Both the position numbers and the translations under genes were made by a program. From NCBI GenBank assembly GCA_020635035.1, contig JACKAO010000002.1, positions 310,001 through 374,000 on the forward strand: DNA of 64,000 bases. Direction: 5' to 3'. This DNA is from Calditrichia bacterium. GTDB taxonomy: Bacteria; Calditrichota; Calditrichia; Calditrichales; J004. Below are positions 26,545 through 36,208 of this stretch, one piece after another. Below the pieces are notes generated by a model that saw nothing but the letters and a program-made list of their open reading frames with translations, had not been told where the DNA came from and did not search any database. Positions within the stretch are counted from its first letter, which is position 1. Every line of letters starts with the position of its first letter.

Positions 26545-27366
26545 ATGATTGAATGGAATATTGATCGAGAAATATTTTCGTTTGGAATTATTACAATCCG
26601 TTATTACAGTCTGTTTTTTTTAATATCATTTTTGCTTGGCATTGTAATAATGAAACGCATATTTCGTGCTGAAAACCGGCCTGAAACAGATGTTGATGAT
26701 TTACTGGTATATGTGATGATCGGAACAGTTTTAGGCGCAAGACTTGGACATGTTCTCTTTTATAATCCGGGATATTATTTTAGCAATCCACTTGAAATAC
26801 TAAAAGTATGGGAAGGCGGATTAGCCAGCCACGGTGCAGCGATAGGTATCCCACTGGCCTTATATTTATTTATTAAGAATAAAAAAATTTACAGTTATCT
26901 GTGGTTGATTGATCGTGTTGTAATTACGGTGGCGCTTGCCGGCTTTTATATACGGTCGGGAAACTTGTTTAATTCTGAGATTATTGGAAAACAAACAGAT
27001 GTACCCTGGGCATTTATATTCAGTAAATACGTTGACAATGTTCCAAGGCATCCAACGCAGATTTATGAAGCACTTGCTTATCTAACAATATTCTTTGTTT
27101 TATATAAAATTTATTGGCAGTATAAAGAAAAATTAAAGCCCGGTTACATATTTGGATTATTCCTGATTACTGTTTTTGGATTTCGTTTTTTCGTAGAATT
27201 TTTGAAAGAGAACCAGGAGTCTTTTGAAGCAGGAATGGCTTTAAACATGGGACAAATTTTAAGTATACCCCTGGTGATTGCCGGATTCTATTTTGTGATA
27301 ACATCCAAAAACAGAGAATTGCCAAAAACAGCTGAATCCATGCATAATCCAACCAAAAAGAAATAA
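26545..27366 (+). CDS. lgt: Prolipoprotein diacylglyceryl transferase
   Basis: Lgt transfers diacylglycerol from phosphatidylglycerol to the lipobox Cys of prelipoproteins in the inner membrane. The 273-residue polytopic protein has GARLGHVLFYNPGYY, WEGGLASHGAAIG (catalytic-region His), the signature RSGNLFNSEIIG and PRHPTQIYEAL. The YG of the common GGLxxYG motif is replaced by HG (GGLASHGA), as in several non-proteobacterial Lgts. Its activity fits the many lipoproteins encoded in the window. Confidence 0.95.
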   Translation: MIEWNIDREIFSFGIITIRYYSLFFLISFLLGIVIMKRIFRAENRPETDVDDLLVYVMIGTVLGARLGHVLFYNPGYYFSNPLEILKVWEGGLASHGAAIGIPLALYLFIKNKKIYSYLWLIDRVVITVALAGFYIRSGNLFNSEIIGKQTDVPWAFIFSKYVDNVPRHPTQIYEALAYLTIFFVLYKIYWQYKEKLKPGYIFGLFLITVFGFRFFVEFLKENQESFEAGMALNMGQILSIPLVIAGFYFVITSKNRELPKTAESMHNPTKKK

Positions 27367-27393
27367 AAGACATTTGCTTTTCGTGGTGAAGTT

Positions 27394-28623
27394 TTGGAAT
27401 TGCTGACTGAAAATCTTAAAAAATGGATTAGTGAATTTACCCCTTTCGGGGATTTTGTATTATTTCTCCTGCTTTTTGCACTTGCCATTATTGTATTTCT
27501 GGTATTAAAAAAAATTATTCTCAAAATTGCTGAAAAGTTTATTCGACGAACTAAAATAAAGTTTGACGACTATATACTGAATAGCGGCGTCTTTGAAAGA
27601 GCAGCTTTACTTATACCGGTACTAATTCTCTATAATGCTATTTATCTTTTTCCAGGCTGGGAAAGCTTTTTCAAGAACGGATCCGGTATACTTATTGCAA
27701 TTATAATCAGCAGAACTCTGGCTGCTTTTACGACCGGATTAAGTAATTATTATTCCACGCTAGAAATTGCCCGGCAAAGACCGATAAAAGGTTATATCCA
27801 GGTTTTAAATTTACTTATATATATGGTCGCGGTAATTTTTATAATCGCACTTTTAACAGGTGAATCTCCCTGGGAATTGCTTGCCGGTCTTGGTGCTTTA
27901 ACAGCTGTATTATTGCTTATTTTCCGGGACACTATACTCAGTTTTGTAGCAAGTCTGCAAATTGCCAGCAATGATCTGGTGCATGTTGGTGACTGGATTG
28001 AAATGCCAAAATACGGAGCGGACGGTGATGTTATTGATATTGCGCTTCATACAATTAAAGTGCAGAATTGGGATAAAACAATTACCGTAATTCCTACTTA
28101 CAAGCTGATTGAAGAAAGTTTTAAAAACTGGCGGGGGATGACCGCCGCGGGTGGACGGCGCATAAAAAGAGCGATCCATATTGATTTGAATACTATTGAG
28201 TTTTGTACAGATGAAATGCTGGACCGGTTCGAAAAAATTAGGTTAATTGCTGATTATATTCAGAATAAAAGAACGGAAATAAGCAACGATCCGAAGAACA
28301 AAGAAAATGAAAATATTAATAAAAGACGTTTAACAAACATTGGAACATTCCGCATTTATATTGAAAAATATATTCAATCTCACCCTAAAATCCATAAAGA
28401 TCTTACCTGTATGGTTCGCCAATTAGCCCCGACAGCCCAAGGTTTACCACTCGAAATATATATGTTTACGAATGACACAGCCTGGGTAAACTACGAAGCA
28501 ATTCAATCAGATATTTTTGATCATATTTTAGCAATCATTTCGGAATTTGGATTAAGAGTATATCAACAACCGGCTGGTCATGATATGGCCCGGATCCAGG
28601 TTAATTCACCAAATAAACAGTAA
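27394..28623 (+). CDS. MscS-family mechanosensitive ion channel
   Basis: This 409-residue protein has about five N-terminal membrane segments and then the MscS core. The pore-lining helix and beta domain are visible as WELLAGLGALTAVLLLIFRDTI-type sequence followed by NDLVHVGDWIEMPKYGADGDVIDI. The C-terminal cytosolic part contains an unusual charged insertion (KNKENENINKRRL) before the terminal alpha/beta domain, as in the YbdG/YnaI-like branch. The start is uncertain: TTG at 27394 is used, as no good ATG is near. Confidence 0.88.
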   Translation: MELLTENLKKWISEFTPFGDFVLFLLLFALAIIVFLVLKKIILKIAEKFIRRTKIKFDDYILNSGVFERAALLIPVLILYNAIYLFPGWESFFKNGSGILIAIIISRTLAAFTTGLSNYYSTLEIARQRPIKGYIQVLNLLIYMVAVIFIIALLTGESPWELLAGLGALTAVLLLIFRDTILSFVASLQIASNDLVHVGDWIEMPKYGADGDVIDIALHTIKVQNWDKTITVIPTYKLIEESFKNWRGMTAAGGRRIKRAIHIDLNTIEFCTDEMLDRFEKIRLIADYIQNKRTEISNDPKNKENENINKRRLTNIGTFRIYIEKYIQSHPKIHKDLTCMVRQLAPTAQGLPLEIYMFTNDTAWVNYEAIQSDIFDHILAIISEFGLRVYQQPAGHDMARIQVNSPNKQ

Positions 28624-28705
28624 AATTTCTCCCTGCTTAAAACTTCTATAAATGGAATAGTTACCATTTTCAATACGTTCTCTATCAAGGATTATGTATT
28701 ACGTT

Positions 28706-28738
28706 TTGAAAGGAGGTTATTGCTGATTCTTTTATAAT
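28706..28738 (+). promoter_or_regulatory. Weak candidate promoter for the beta-barrel/lipoprotein pair
   Basis: A perfect TATAAT lies at 28733-28738 about 50 bases before the start at 28791. The nearest good -35-like hexamer, TTGAAA at 28706-28711, is 21 bases away, which is too long for standard sigma70, so only the -10 element is convincing. Confidence 0.3.
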
Positions 28739-28790
28739 GGAGTGGTTAATCTTAAAGGATTAAAAAAGTAACTCATTTAGGAGAATGTAT

Positions 28791-29951
28791 ATGTCTAATT
28801 TTACTACAATTCAGAAAACATTGTTTTCAGTTCTTTTCTTTCTTCTTTTGCTTTCTTCAACATTTGCTTCGGAAACGCGCCAGGCTACCATGGGTAATAC
28901 AAGTATTTTCCTTAAAGATGATGCTAATGTATTTCTTTTTCCGGGAACACTTCTCCAATATCCGGATTTAGTTGTGGCGGAAATGCGGACAAAAAAAGTG
29001 AATGGAAGTTATTCAATCGGTCTGCACATGGGTTATGGAAGCGATATGGCATCAGGGCTTTATGTAAATGTACCCATTTCTTCAGTGCTGTTATCAAATG
29101 GGTTAGCTCAATTTGGCGGATTAAATACTACAATTAATAATGCCTATGGTTTTTTATTTGCCACCAAGGCAGCTGGTTTTGATATGGGATTTGGAGTATT
29201 GTCTGCCGGATCAAATTTTGAAACAGGTAGTGGTGCAGGAAAAGTGGAAGAAACACTCTACTATATTGGTATTGTTGGTGGAATCAGCAGTAAAGATCTG
29301 GATTTGGGTTTGTTAGTCGAACTTCCATCAATTGAGCAGAAAGCAGGTGGAAATACAAATAAATACAGCGGTTTTGGATTGGATGCTCATGGTCGCTACT
29401 ACATGATGAAACGGGCAGGAACCACTATATTTCCTGTTGGTCGTGTTGTTTTTGGATCTGCATCTTACAAGAATGGAACAGATATCGACTTCAGTGCACT
29501 TAATTTTGCAGTTGGCTTGGGTGCAGAAAGACCAATTAATGAAGACAATCTGCTGGTTGTGGGAATCGAAGCATTCGGATATTCATCACTAACCGCAGAT
29601 GTTAAAAATGGTACCGAATCTGTTTCCAAAACTATGACGGTTCCAGGCATCTATGTAGGTATTGAATCGCGTATTTCCAGCTGGCTGATAGGAAGAGTTG
29701 GGGCCGCCCAGGTAAACCAGCAGGTTAAAACCGAAATCACTCCTGATGGTGGCGACACTGCGGAAACAACGACGAACAGTTCTAATTTTAAACTGGCTCT
29801 TGGCCTTGGTATGGAATTTGGCAACTTTCTTGTAGATTTTGCTTTTAATGAAGGGATTCTTTTTGATGGTCCGGCAATTATCAGTAATACAGGTGAGCTT
29901 TTGGCCACACGTCTTTCAGTGACTTACAATTTTGGAGGTAGTGATGAATAA
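28791..29951 (+). CDS. Outer-membrane beta-barrel protein of unknown function
   Basis: The start is ATG 28791, seven bases after AGGAG at 28779-28783; an ATG at 28785 sits too close to it. The 386-residue product has a signal peptide ending FASETRQ and then alternating glycine-rich amphipathic strands such as GLYVNVPISSVLL, GIVGGISSKDLDLGLLVEL and FKLALGLGMEFGNFLVDFAF. The N-terminal RQATMGNTSIFLKDDANVF segment resembles the start of other FCB-group barrel proteins. It overlaps the small lipoprotein gene by eight bases. Confidence 0.7.
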   Translation: MSNFTTIQKTLFSVLFFLLLLSSTFASETRQATMGNTSIFLKDDANVFLFPGTLLQYPDLVVAEMRTKKVNGSYSIGLHMGYGSDMASGLYVNVPISSVLLSNGLAQFGGLNTTINNAYGFLFATKAAGFDMGFGVLSAGSNFETGSGAGKVEETLYYIGIVGGISSKDLDLGLLVELPSIEQKAGGNTNKYSGFGLDAHGRYYMMKRAGTTIFPVGRVVFGSASYKNGTDIDFSALNFAVGLGAERPINEDNLLVVGIEAFGYSSLTADVKNGTESVSKTMTVPGIYVGIESRISSWLIGRVGAAQVNQQVKTEITPDGGDTAETTTNSSNFKLALGLGMEFGNFLVDFAFNEGILFDGPAIISNTGELLATRLSVTYNFGGSDE

Positions 29952-30312
29952 ACTTAGAATAACAATCGGAATCCTTGCATTAGCATCATTATTCTTTGGC
30001 CAGTGTGCTTGTCCATATGCAGGTGATGAGCCGGTAGGATCTTTGGGAAGTTCTGATAGCAGACCTTACTGGAATGAAATTCGATTAATTGATACATGGC
30101 AGACAGAAGGTGCGCAATGGACCTTTGGAGACGGGGGAGTTCTAAAAATTGTTAATTCTCAAGGGGATATTACGGATGCCTTTTGGGTAGCAAAAGAAAA
30201 AGAGTTGGAAATTATTATTAACCAGGAATCAACTCTTTACCGGGTTGATAAGCTGTCTGATAAAAAAATAAAACTATCCGGGTATGATCGCGAAATACTT
30301 CTGATAAAATAA
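29944..30312 (+). CDS. Small lipoprotein of unknown function
   Basis: The start is ATG 29944, with GGAGGT at 29935-29940 inside the previous gene. The 122-residue product has a short signal peptide ending in a lipobox-like FFGQC, so it is probably lipid-anchored. The mature part includes LIDTWQTEGAQWTFGDGGVLKI and a closing strand-rich segment, like small lipocalin-type domains. It is translationally coupled to the barrel gene upstream and followed by a strong terminator. I do not recognise a named family. Confidence 0.75.
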   Translation: MNKLRITIGILALASLFFGQCACPYAGDEPVGSLGSSDSRPYWNEIRLIDTWQTEGAQWTFGDGGVLKIVNSQGDITDAFWVAKEKELEIIINQESTLYRVDKLSDKKIKLSGYDREILLIK

Positions 30313-30316
30313 ACAG

Positions 30317-30339
30317 AGCCCCGAAAGGGGCTTTTTTTT
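30317..30339 (+). terminator. Intrinsic terminator after the small lipoprotein gene
   Basis: AGCCCC at 30317-30322 pairs with GGGGCT at 30327-30332 around a GAAA tetraloop, followed by a run of eight T. This is a textbook rho-independent terminator and isolates the barrel/lipoprotein pair from the histidine kinase gene. Confidence 0.95.
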
Positions 30340-30447
30340 AAAAATCGATGAAAAAATCTTCTGATTTCCTTAAAAATACATCCTATGATTTAAAATCTTT
30401 AGAAGTTCTGCCGAGATTCAAAATACTGAAATAACTTTTTAAGCGGT

Positions 30448-33009
30448 ATGCTTATAGACATATCTGATTACACTGCGCGGAAAAAAGCGCTAATCTTTAC
30501 GATTTTTATAGCAGTATATCAAATCATAACCATCATAGGTTTTTTACTGATCTATAAAGGTATCCATTTATCACCTGTGTGGTTTCCCGCAGGTTATGCC
30601 TTTGCTGCAATATTAATATTTGGAATGCCGGTAATACCGTATATTTTTATTGGTTCTTTTTTATCCACACTAATTGCGGCTTCAAATATTCCTGTTACTA
30701 TTGAGATACTGGGCCTTGTGTCATTGATTTCTGCAATTGCAACGGTTGTTTCGGTATACTCGGGTTACAAACTTTTTGGTTATCTTAAATGTGATATAAA
30801 CTTCCTGGCCAATGTCAGAAGTACATTTATCTTCACAATAATTGCCGTAATTATTTCAGCTATAGATGCTACCATCGGAGTAAGCGTAAGGTGGGGTGCT
30901 CATGTGGCTGTTCTCGGTGATTTCCTTTCTTCATGGTTTAAATGGTTAATGAGTGATTTGGTCGGAATTCTTTTTTTAACACCTTTTATTATCAGTACAC
31001 ATAAAAATATTAAACCCGATATCTCCATCATACGAATTATAGAAATCATTTCTTTATTCACAGTTACTTTTGTTTTTACCCAGGTTATTTTTGGAGACCT
31101 GATACAGACAGAACTGATAAAATCATTACCATTTCTGGTAATACCTGTCCTTTTATGGATAGCATTCCGTTTCACACCACGGGAGACAACACTCGCATCA
31201 ATAACGGTCGCCATAATTGCAATCTACGGAACGATTAATGATATGGGCCCATTTGCAAGAGAAGAACCGGACATCTCTCAGATGATTCTGCAACTTTATC
31301 TTGGAGTAACGGCAGTCATGGCAATAGTCTTGTCTGTTTCTGTACAGGAAAAGATTCAGGCAATAGCCGGTTTTAAGGATATTAGCGATTCACTTGAACG
31401 AAGAGTAACAAAGCGTACAGACGAATTAGCTAATCTGAATAAAGAATTACTGGTAGAAGTAAATCAGCGAAAAAAAACCCAGGCAGAGTTGAAAGAAAGC
31501 CAGGCACGTAACCAGGCATTATTGTCATCACTCCCTGATATCATTTTCCTTTTTGACAGAAATGGACTTTTTCTTGATTATCAGTCGCCGGATGGTCAGA
31601 AAAGTGCTTTAAAATTACAGGACTACATTGGTAAAAAAATAGAAGATGTCTTCCCGCATGAAATTTCTCAAAGTATGAAAGGTGCGATAAAAAATGCTTT
31701 GAAAAGCGGAAAAACACAAACGTTGGAATACTCAGATCATTCTGAAAACAAACAGAATTATTATGAAGCGCGGTTAAGTATCTGTGGAGATGACCGTGTT
31801 ATGAGCGTGGTCCGTGATATCACTGATCAAAAAAACGCCGAATTGCAGAGAGTAAATCTTGAAAACCAAGTACGACATGCCCAAAAACTAGAAAGCCTTG
31901 GTGTCCTTGCAGGGGGCATTGCGCACGATTTCAATAATCTCTTAACGGCTATTATGGGTAATACAGGCCTGGCTTTGATGCAGGTCCCGGCAAAAGAAAA
32001 TGTTAAGCACAATCTACAAAATATTGAAAAAGCATCTTTGCGTGCAGCAGACTTATGCCGACAATTACTGGCCTATTCAGGAAAAGGTAAATTTGTTGTT
32101 GAAGCAATAAACATGAACGATCTGATTCGAGAAATGTCAAAACTATTGGATGTCTCGAAATCTAAAAAGGTAGAATTGGTTTACGATTTCAAAAAAGATT
32201 TACCTTATTTTGAAGCGGATGCCACACAAATTCGACAAGTTGTTATGAACCTGATAACAAACGCTTCAGAAGCAATAGGCGTAAATAATGGCCAAATCAT
32301 AATTAAAACAGGTGTTATGCAATGCAGTGCTGAGTACCTGCAGGATTCATATTTTGATGACAAACTTGAAGAAGGTCACTATATCTTTCTGGATGTTGCC
32401 GATACCGGATCAGGAATGGATGAAGCAACAAGGTCAAAAATATTCGATCCCTTTTTTACAACTAAATTTACAGGGCGCGGACTTGGATTAGCAGCAGTTG
32501 TTGGTATTGTAAGAGGTCATAAAGGGGCAATAAAAATTTCCAGCAAACCGAACGAAGGGACGACATTTAAAATTCTATTTCCAATTAAAAAAAGCAAACT
32601 TATACCGGAATTACAGAAAGAAGAAAATTTTATTAGCTGGAAGGGTAAAGGAACGATACTTGTAGTAGATGATGATGAATCAATAAGATCGTTTGGAAAG
32701 ACCACACTGGAACAGGCTGGACTTAAAGTTTTTACTGCATGTGATGGACGTGATGCGGTTAAAATATATCAGGAAAATGCAAATGATATCAATCTTGTCC
32801 TTATGGATATGACCATGCCGCACTTAAATGGTGATGAAGCAAGCCAGGAAATCCGAAAAATAAAACCGGATATTAAGATTATTTTTTCCAGTGGTTACAG
32901 TGAACAGGAAACCAGCAGTAAATTGAGTGATGATTCAATTAATAGTTTTCTTCAAAAGCCGTATAAGCCTACTGATTTACTTCAAAAAGTAAAAGATTCA
33001 CTTCTATAG
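30448..33009 (+). CDS. Hybrid sensor histidine kinase with MASE1 membrane sensor
   Basis: An 853-residue membrane kinase. Residues about 10-300 form a MASE1-type sensor with eight or more membrane segments, including SPVWFPAGYAFAAI. A coiled linker (305-350) leads to a PAS domain (about 352-470). The dimerisation/phospho-acceptor site is His493 in GGIAHDFNNLL, followed by an HATPase domain with NLITNASEAIG and DTGSGM. A C-terminal receiver domain carries the phospho-acceptor Asp787 in LVLMDMTMP. No separate output regulator is adjacent, so the target is unknown. The start GCGGTATG-ATG at 30448 is reasonable. Confidence 0.92.
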   Translation: MLIDISDYTARKKALIFTIFIAVYQIITIIGFLLIYKGIHLSPVWFPAGYAFAAILIFGMPVIPYIFIGSFLSTLIAASNIPVTIEILGLVSLISAIATVVSVYSGYKLFGYLKCDINFLANVRSTFIFTIIAVIISAIDATIGVSVRWGAHVAVLGDFLSSWFKWLMSDLVGILFLTPFIISTHKNIKPDISIIRIIEIISLFTVTFVFTQVIFGDLIQTELIKSLPFLVIPVLLWIAFRFTPRETTLASITVAIIAIYGTINDMGPFAREEPDISQMILQLYLGVTAVMAIVLSVSVQEKIQAIAGFKDISDSLERRVTKRTDELANLNKELLVEVNQRKKTQAELKESQARNQALLSSLPDIIFLFDRNGLFLDYQSPDGQKSALKLQDYIGKKIEDVFPHEISQSMKGAIKNALKSGKTQTLEYSDHSENKQNYYEARLSICGDDRVMSVVRDITDQKNAELQRVNLENQVRHAQKLESLGVLAGGIAHDFNNLLTAIMGNTGLALMQVPAKENVKHNLQNIEKASLRAADLCRQLLAYSGKGKFVVEAINMNDLIREMSKLLDVSKSKKVELVYDFKKDLPYFEADATQIRQVVMNLITNASEAIGVNNGQIIIKTGVMQCSAEYLQDSYFDDKLEEGHYIFLDVADTGSGMDEATRSKIFDPFFTTKFTGRGLGLAAVVGIVRGHKGAIKISSKPNEGTTFKILFPIKKSKLIPELQKEENFISWKGKGTILVVDDDESIRSFGKTTLEQAGLKVFTACDGRDAVKIYQENANDINLVLMDMTMPHLNGDEASQEIRKIKPDIKIIFSSGYSEQETSSKLSDDSINSFLQKPYKPTDLLQKVKDSLL

Positions 33010-33098
33010 CTGTCTCCCAAAGATTTGATTTAAAAAACTTCCTAATCTACATTTCGAACACAGAAATAAACCCATTAAAATGTTTAAACGGAGAAAAA

Positions 33099-33911
33099 AT
33101 GAAAGATTTGAAAATTGCAATTATTGGTGCTGGAAATATCGGAAAATCTATCGCAAATGGATTGATTGAGACCAAATATATTGCTGCAAAAGATCTATAT
33201 TTAACACGTCGGAATGAAGCGTTACTTGCCGAATTTAAAAACAAAGGTGTCAATGTTGGATCGAATAACAGAGAAGCGGTAAAAAACAGCAGGGTTATTA
33301 TCCTGGCAGTTGAGCCACAGCAGATAGACAGTGTTTTAGAAGAAATAAAAAATGATCTGAAAACAGGCCATCATATTATCATTTCAGTAGCCACGGCAGT
33401 TTCAATAAAGCAAATACAAAAAATGATCGATAAAAACGTTCCCATAATCCGTTCGATGCCGAATACAGCTATTGCCATAGGTGAATCCATGACCTGTCTG
33501 TCTTCTTTAAATGGTGATGCAGGAATGGATGTTGCAAAAGACCTTTTTGAAAAACTCGGTACCACTTTAATTATATCAGAAGATCAGATGACACCTGCTA
33601 CAGCATTGGCTGCATGCGGTGTTGCTTTTTTCTTAAGAGCAATACGCGCAGCTTCTCAGGGTGGTATTGAGATTGGTTTTCATTCAAGGGATGCGTTATT
33701 AATGGCGGCTCAAACAGCAAAAGGTGCAGCATCGCTTCTACTTCAGCATAGCGATCACCCCGAAGGTGAGATTGACAAAGTTACAACTCCGCGAGGTTGC
33801 ACAATAGCCGGATTAAATAAAATGGAACATGCAGGATTTAGTTCGGCACTGATCCAGGGTATTGTTACATCTGCAGAAAAAGCGGAAGGATTATACAGAA
33901 AAGACGAATAG
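33099..33911 (+). CDS. proC: Pyrroline-5-carboxylate reductase
   Basis: ProC reduces pyrroline 5-carboxylate to proline with NAD(P)H, the last step of proline synthesis. The 270-residue protein has the dinucleotide-binding start IAIIGAGNIGKSIANGL, the central RSMPNTAIAIGESMT stretch and the C-terminal signature VTTPRGCTIAGLNKME. A ribosome binding site GGAG precedes the ATG. The neighbouring genes do not belong to proline synthesis. Confidence 0.95.
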   Translation: MKDLKIAIIGAGNIGKSIANGLIETKYIAAKDLYLTRRNEALLAEFKNKGVNVGSNNREAVKNSRVIILAVEPQQIDSVLEEIKNDLKTGHHIIISVATAVSIKQIQKMIDKNVPIIRSMPNTAIAIGESMTCLSSLNGDAGMDVAKDLFEKLGTTLIISEDQMTPATALAACGVAFFLRAIRAASQGGIEIGFHSRDALLMAAQTAKGAASLLLQHSDHPEGEIDKVTTPRGCTIAGLNKMEHAGFSSALIQGIVTSAEKAEGLYRKDE

Positions 33912-33927
33912 TTATAGTTGTTAATGA

Positions 33928-34263
33928 TTAATTATTCTTTTTACGAAAAGCGGCTTCATAGCCCAGCTTTGCCCATCGGAGCATTTCTTCCGGATTATCC
34001 AATGCTTCTTCGGGTGCTTTATGATAGGATGTGGTAATCGGTTTTCCTTTTTTTATATACGTAAAAGCATCCAGGTGCAGCCGTTCAAATTCAAATCGAT
34101 TGAATGCATCTGATTTGAAATAAAGAATATCATCTATCAGGAGAGCAAACATAAGACTGTCTTTAAATAAACCATAGCCGCCAAACATGGCTTTTGATGA
34201 TACATTGCCCAACGGTTGGATTAGTTCAAGTATATATTCCAGGAATTCTTGTTTTGATGTCAT
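33928..34263 (-). CDS. TfoX/Sxy N-terminal-domain protein
   Basis: This 111-residue protein matches the stand-alone TfoX N-terminal domain, with the pattern VSSKAMFGGYGLFKDSLMFALL and FKSDAFNRFEFERLHLDAF. In gamma-proteobacteria the longer TfoX/Sxy protein promotes competence; the short form is widespread and its role is not established. It is convergent with proC, with only 16 bases between stops. Confidence 0.85.
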   Translation of the reverse strand: MTSKQEFLEYILELIQPLGNVSSKAMFGGYGLFKDSLMFALLIDDILYFKSDAFNRFEFERLHLDAFTYIKKGKPITTSYHKAPEEALDNPEEMLRWAKLGYEAAFRKKNN

Positions 34264-34484
34264 TTTGAAAATCTAAAAATAATTTGCATTAAATTACTAA
34301 AAACACGTTATTTTTAACCGAACAAAAATTAAAACTAATATACTGCAAATAAATTAAATATTTACTTCGTTAACATATGTCTTTATAAATCACACATCAA
34401 ATGAAAACTTGCCTGAGTTTTAACTAAAACATGTATTCCTTTTTTAAAATATATTTTCCATATTAACCAAATTCGGTGAAGGAG

Positions 34485-35330
34485 ATGATTCGCAAAACTT
34501 TTCATATTACAAACGATTCTAATGAGAAGATAAACATCGATCTGCGTCATAGAGAAGATGCCAAAGAAGCACCGGCAATTATTATTGTTCATGGATTTAA
34601 AGGATTTAAAAATTGGGGTTTTTTCCCTGATCTGAGTGAACGATTAGCCATGGCCGGCTATGTTACCATTACACCAAATCTTTCGAGAAATGGAATTGGT
34701 TATGATTTCAATACATTTGAGAACCTTGATCTCTTTGCTAATAATACCCACAGTCATGAACTAAACGATTTACAGGTTGTCATCAATAATATAAAAGAAG
34801 AAAAGATTGGCAGGCGAACAATAGACCTTGATCGTCTTGCGCTGTTAGGGCATAGCCGTGGCGGCGGCACTGCAATTATAAAAGCTGCTGAATTAGGTGA
34901 TGAAATAAAATGTCTTGTTACCTGGTCTTCGGTTAATACTTTCTTTCGCTTTTCTGATGAACAAATCCGGCAATGGGAAGAGAACGGTTTTATAGAAATT
35001 GAAAACAGTCGCACAAAGCAGATGATGCGAATCAACAAATCGTTTTGGGATGATCTTAATAAAAACAAAAAGCGTTTTGATATTATCAAAGCCACAGAAA
35101 GCCTTGAGAATCCGACTTTGTTTATTCATGGTGCAGAAGACGAAACCGTACATTCTTCGAGTAGTCAGGAGCTTCACGATAGTTGTTCATCCTATGTGAA
35201 AAGACTGGAAATTATTGATGAAGCAAGCCATACCTATGGAATCACGCATCCTATGAAAAAAGAAACAGATGCATATCAAACAGCATGTATGCTGACAGAA
35301 AACTGGTTTGATAATTATCTGAATGTTTAG
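34485..35330 (+). CDS. Alpha/beta hydrolase (dienelactone-hydrolase-like)
   Basis: The start is ATG 34485, with GAAGGAG directly upstream; a GTG at 34476 would lie within it. The 281-residue protein shows IVHGFKGFKNWGFFPDL near the oxyanion region, the nucleophile elbow GHSRGGG, FIHGAEDETVH carrying the acid, and a His in DEASHTYG. It is a cytosolic hydrolase of unknown substrate. It may head a unit with the metallo-hydrolase and the DNA methyltransferase genes, which follow with gaps of 21 and 8 bases. Confidence 0.82.
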   Translation: MIRKTFHITNDSNEKINIDLRHREDAKEAPAIIIVHGFKGFKNWGFFPDLSERLAMAGYVTITPNLSRNGIGYDFNTFENLDLFANNTHSHELNDLQVVINNIKEEKIGRRTIDLDRLALLGHSRGGGTAIIKAAELGDEIKCLVTWSSVNTFFRFSDEQIRQWEENGFIEIENSRTKQMMRINKSFWDDLNKNKKRFDIIKATESLENPTLFIHGAEDETVHSSSSQELHDSCSSYVKRLEIIDEASHTYGITHPMKKETDAYQTACMLTENWFDNYLNV

Positions 35331-35351
35331 CGCAAAGAGAAAGGTGCATTT

Positions 35352-36200
35352 TTGAAGATTGGACCTTATTCCATTGAATTAATCGAAACAGGCTATGTAA
35401 GCCTGGATGGTGGTGCCATGTTTGGTGTTGTTCCAAAAACACTATGGAGCAGAACAAATCCATCAGATGACTTAAACCGTATTCTTCTGGCTATGCGCCT
35501 TTTGTTAATCCGTTATGAGAATAAAATCATTGTAACAGATACAGGTGTTGGCAACAAACTAAATGAAAAATTATCAAAAATTTATAATGTAGATCACCAA
35601 AAATATAATCTTTTAAACAGTTTAAAGGCACATAATATTAATCCTGAAGATGTTACAGATGTGATAATAACGCACCTGCATTTTGATCATATTGGCGGGG
35701 CAACCTGGATGGATTCCCATGGAGAGTTAAGGCTAACCTTTCCGAATGCTTTACATCACGTTCAGAAAAAACATTGGGAATGGGCTTTAAATCCATCAGA
35801 AAAAGATGGTGCCAGCTTTATGAAAGAAAATTATGTACCCATTAAGGATGAAAACCGGCTTAATTTACTGGATGGACCGGGAGAGCTTTTCCCGGGATTG
35901 TCATTGCTTGTTGTAAATGGTCATACTCCTTCAATGCAAATGATAAAAATTTCGGACAGAAAAGAGACTCTGCTCTATTGCACAGATTTGGTTCCGATGA
36001 GCTCGCATATTCCTTTACCCTATATCATGGGTTACGATGTTAAACCTTTAACAACTCTCGCGGAGAAGAAAGAAATCCTGCCCCTGGCCGCTGAACAGGA
36101 CTGGACGCTGGTGTTTGAACATGATCCGTATGTAAAAGCCTGTAAAGTGGAGATTACAGACAAAGGTTTTAAACCGGGCACAAAGGTTAACATCGATTAA
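35352..36200 (+). CDS. MBL-fold metallo-hydrolase
   Basis: A 282-residue metallo-beta-lactamase-fold protein. The metal-binding motif THLHFDHIGG lies near residues 109-118, with further His/Asp ligands in VNGHTPS and CTDLVPMSSH. The N-terminal SLDGGAMFGVVPKTLW resembles quinolone- and AHL-lactonase-like MBL proteins. The start is TTG 35352, since no ATG fits. The substrate cannot be told. The DNA methyltransferase gene starts eight bases later. Confidence 0.83.
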   Translation: MKIGPYSIELIETGYVSLDGGAMFGVVPKTLWSRTNPSDDLNRILLAMRLLLIRYENKIIVTDTGVGNKLNEKLSKIYNVDHQKYNLLNSLKAHNINPEDVTDVIITHLHFDHIGGATWMDSHGELRLTFPNALHHVQKKHWEWALNPSEKDGASFMKENYVPIKDENRLNLLDGPGELFPGLSLLVVNGHTPSMQMIKISDRKETLLYCTDLVPMSSHIPLPYIMGYDVKPLTTLAEKKEILPLAAEQDWTLVFEHDPYVKACKVEITDKGFKPGTKVNID

Positions 36201-36208
36201 CAATCCGA

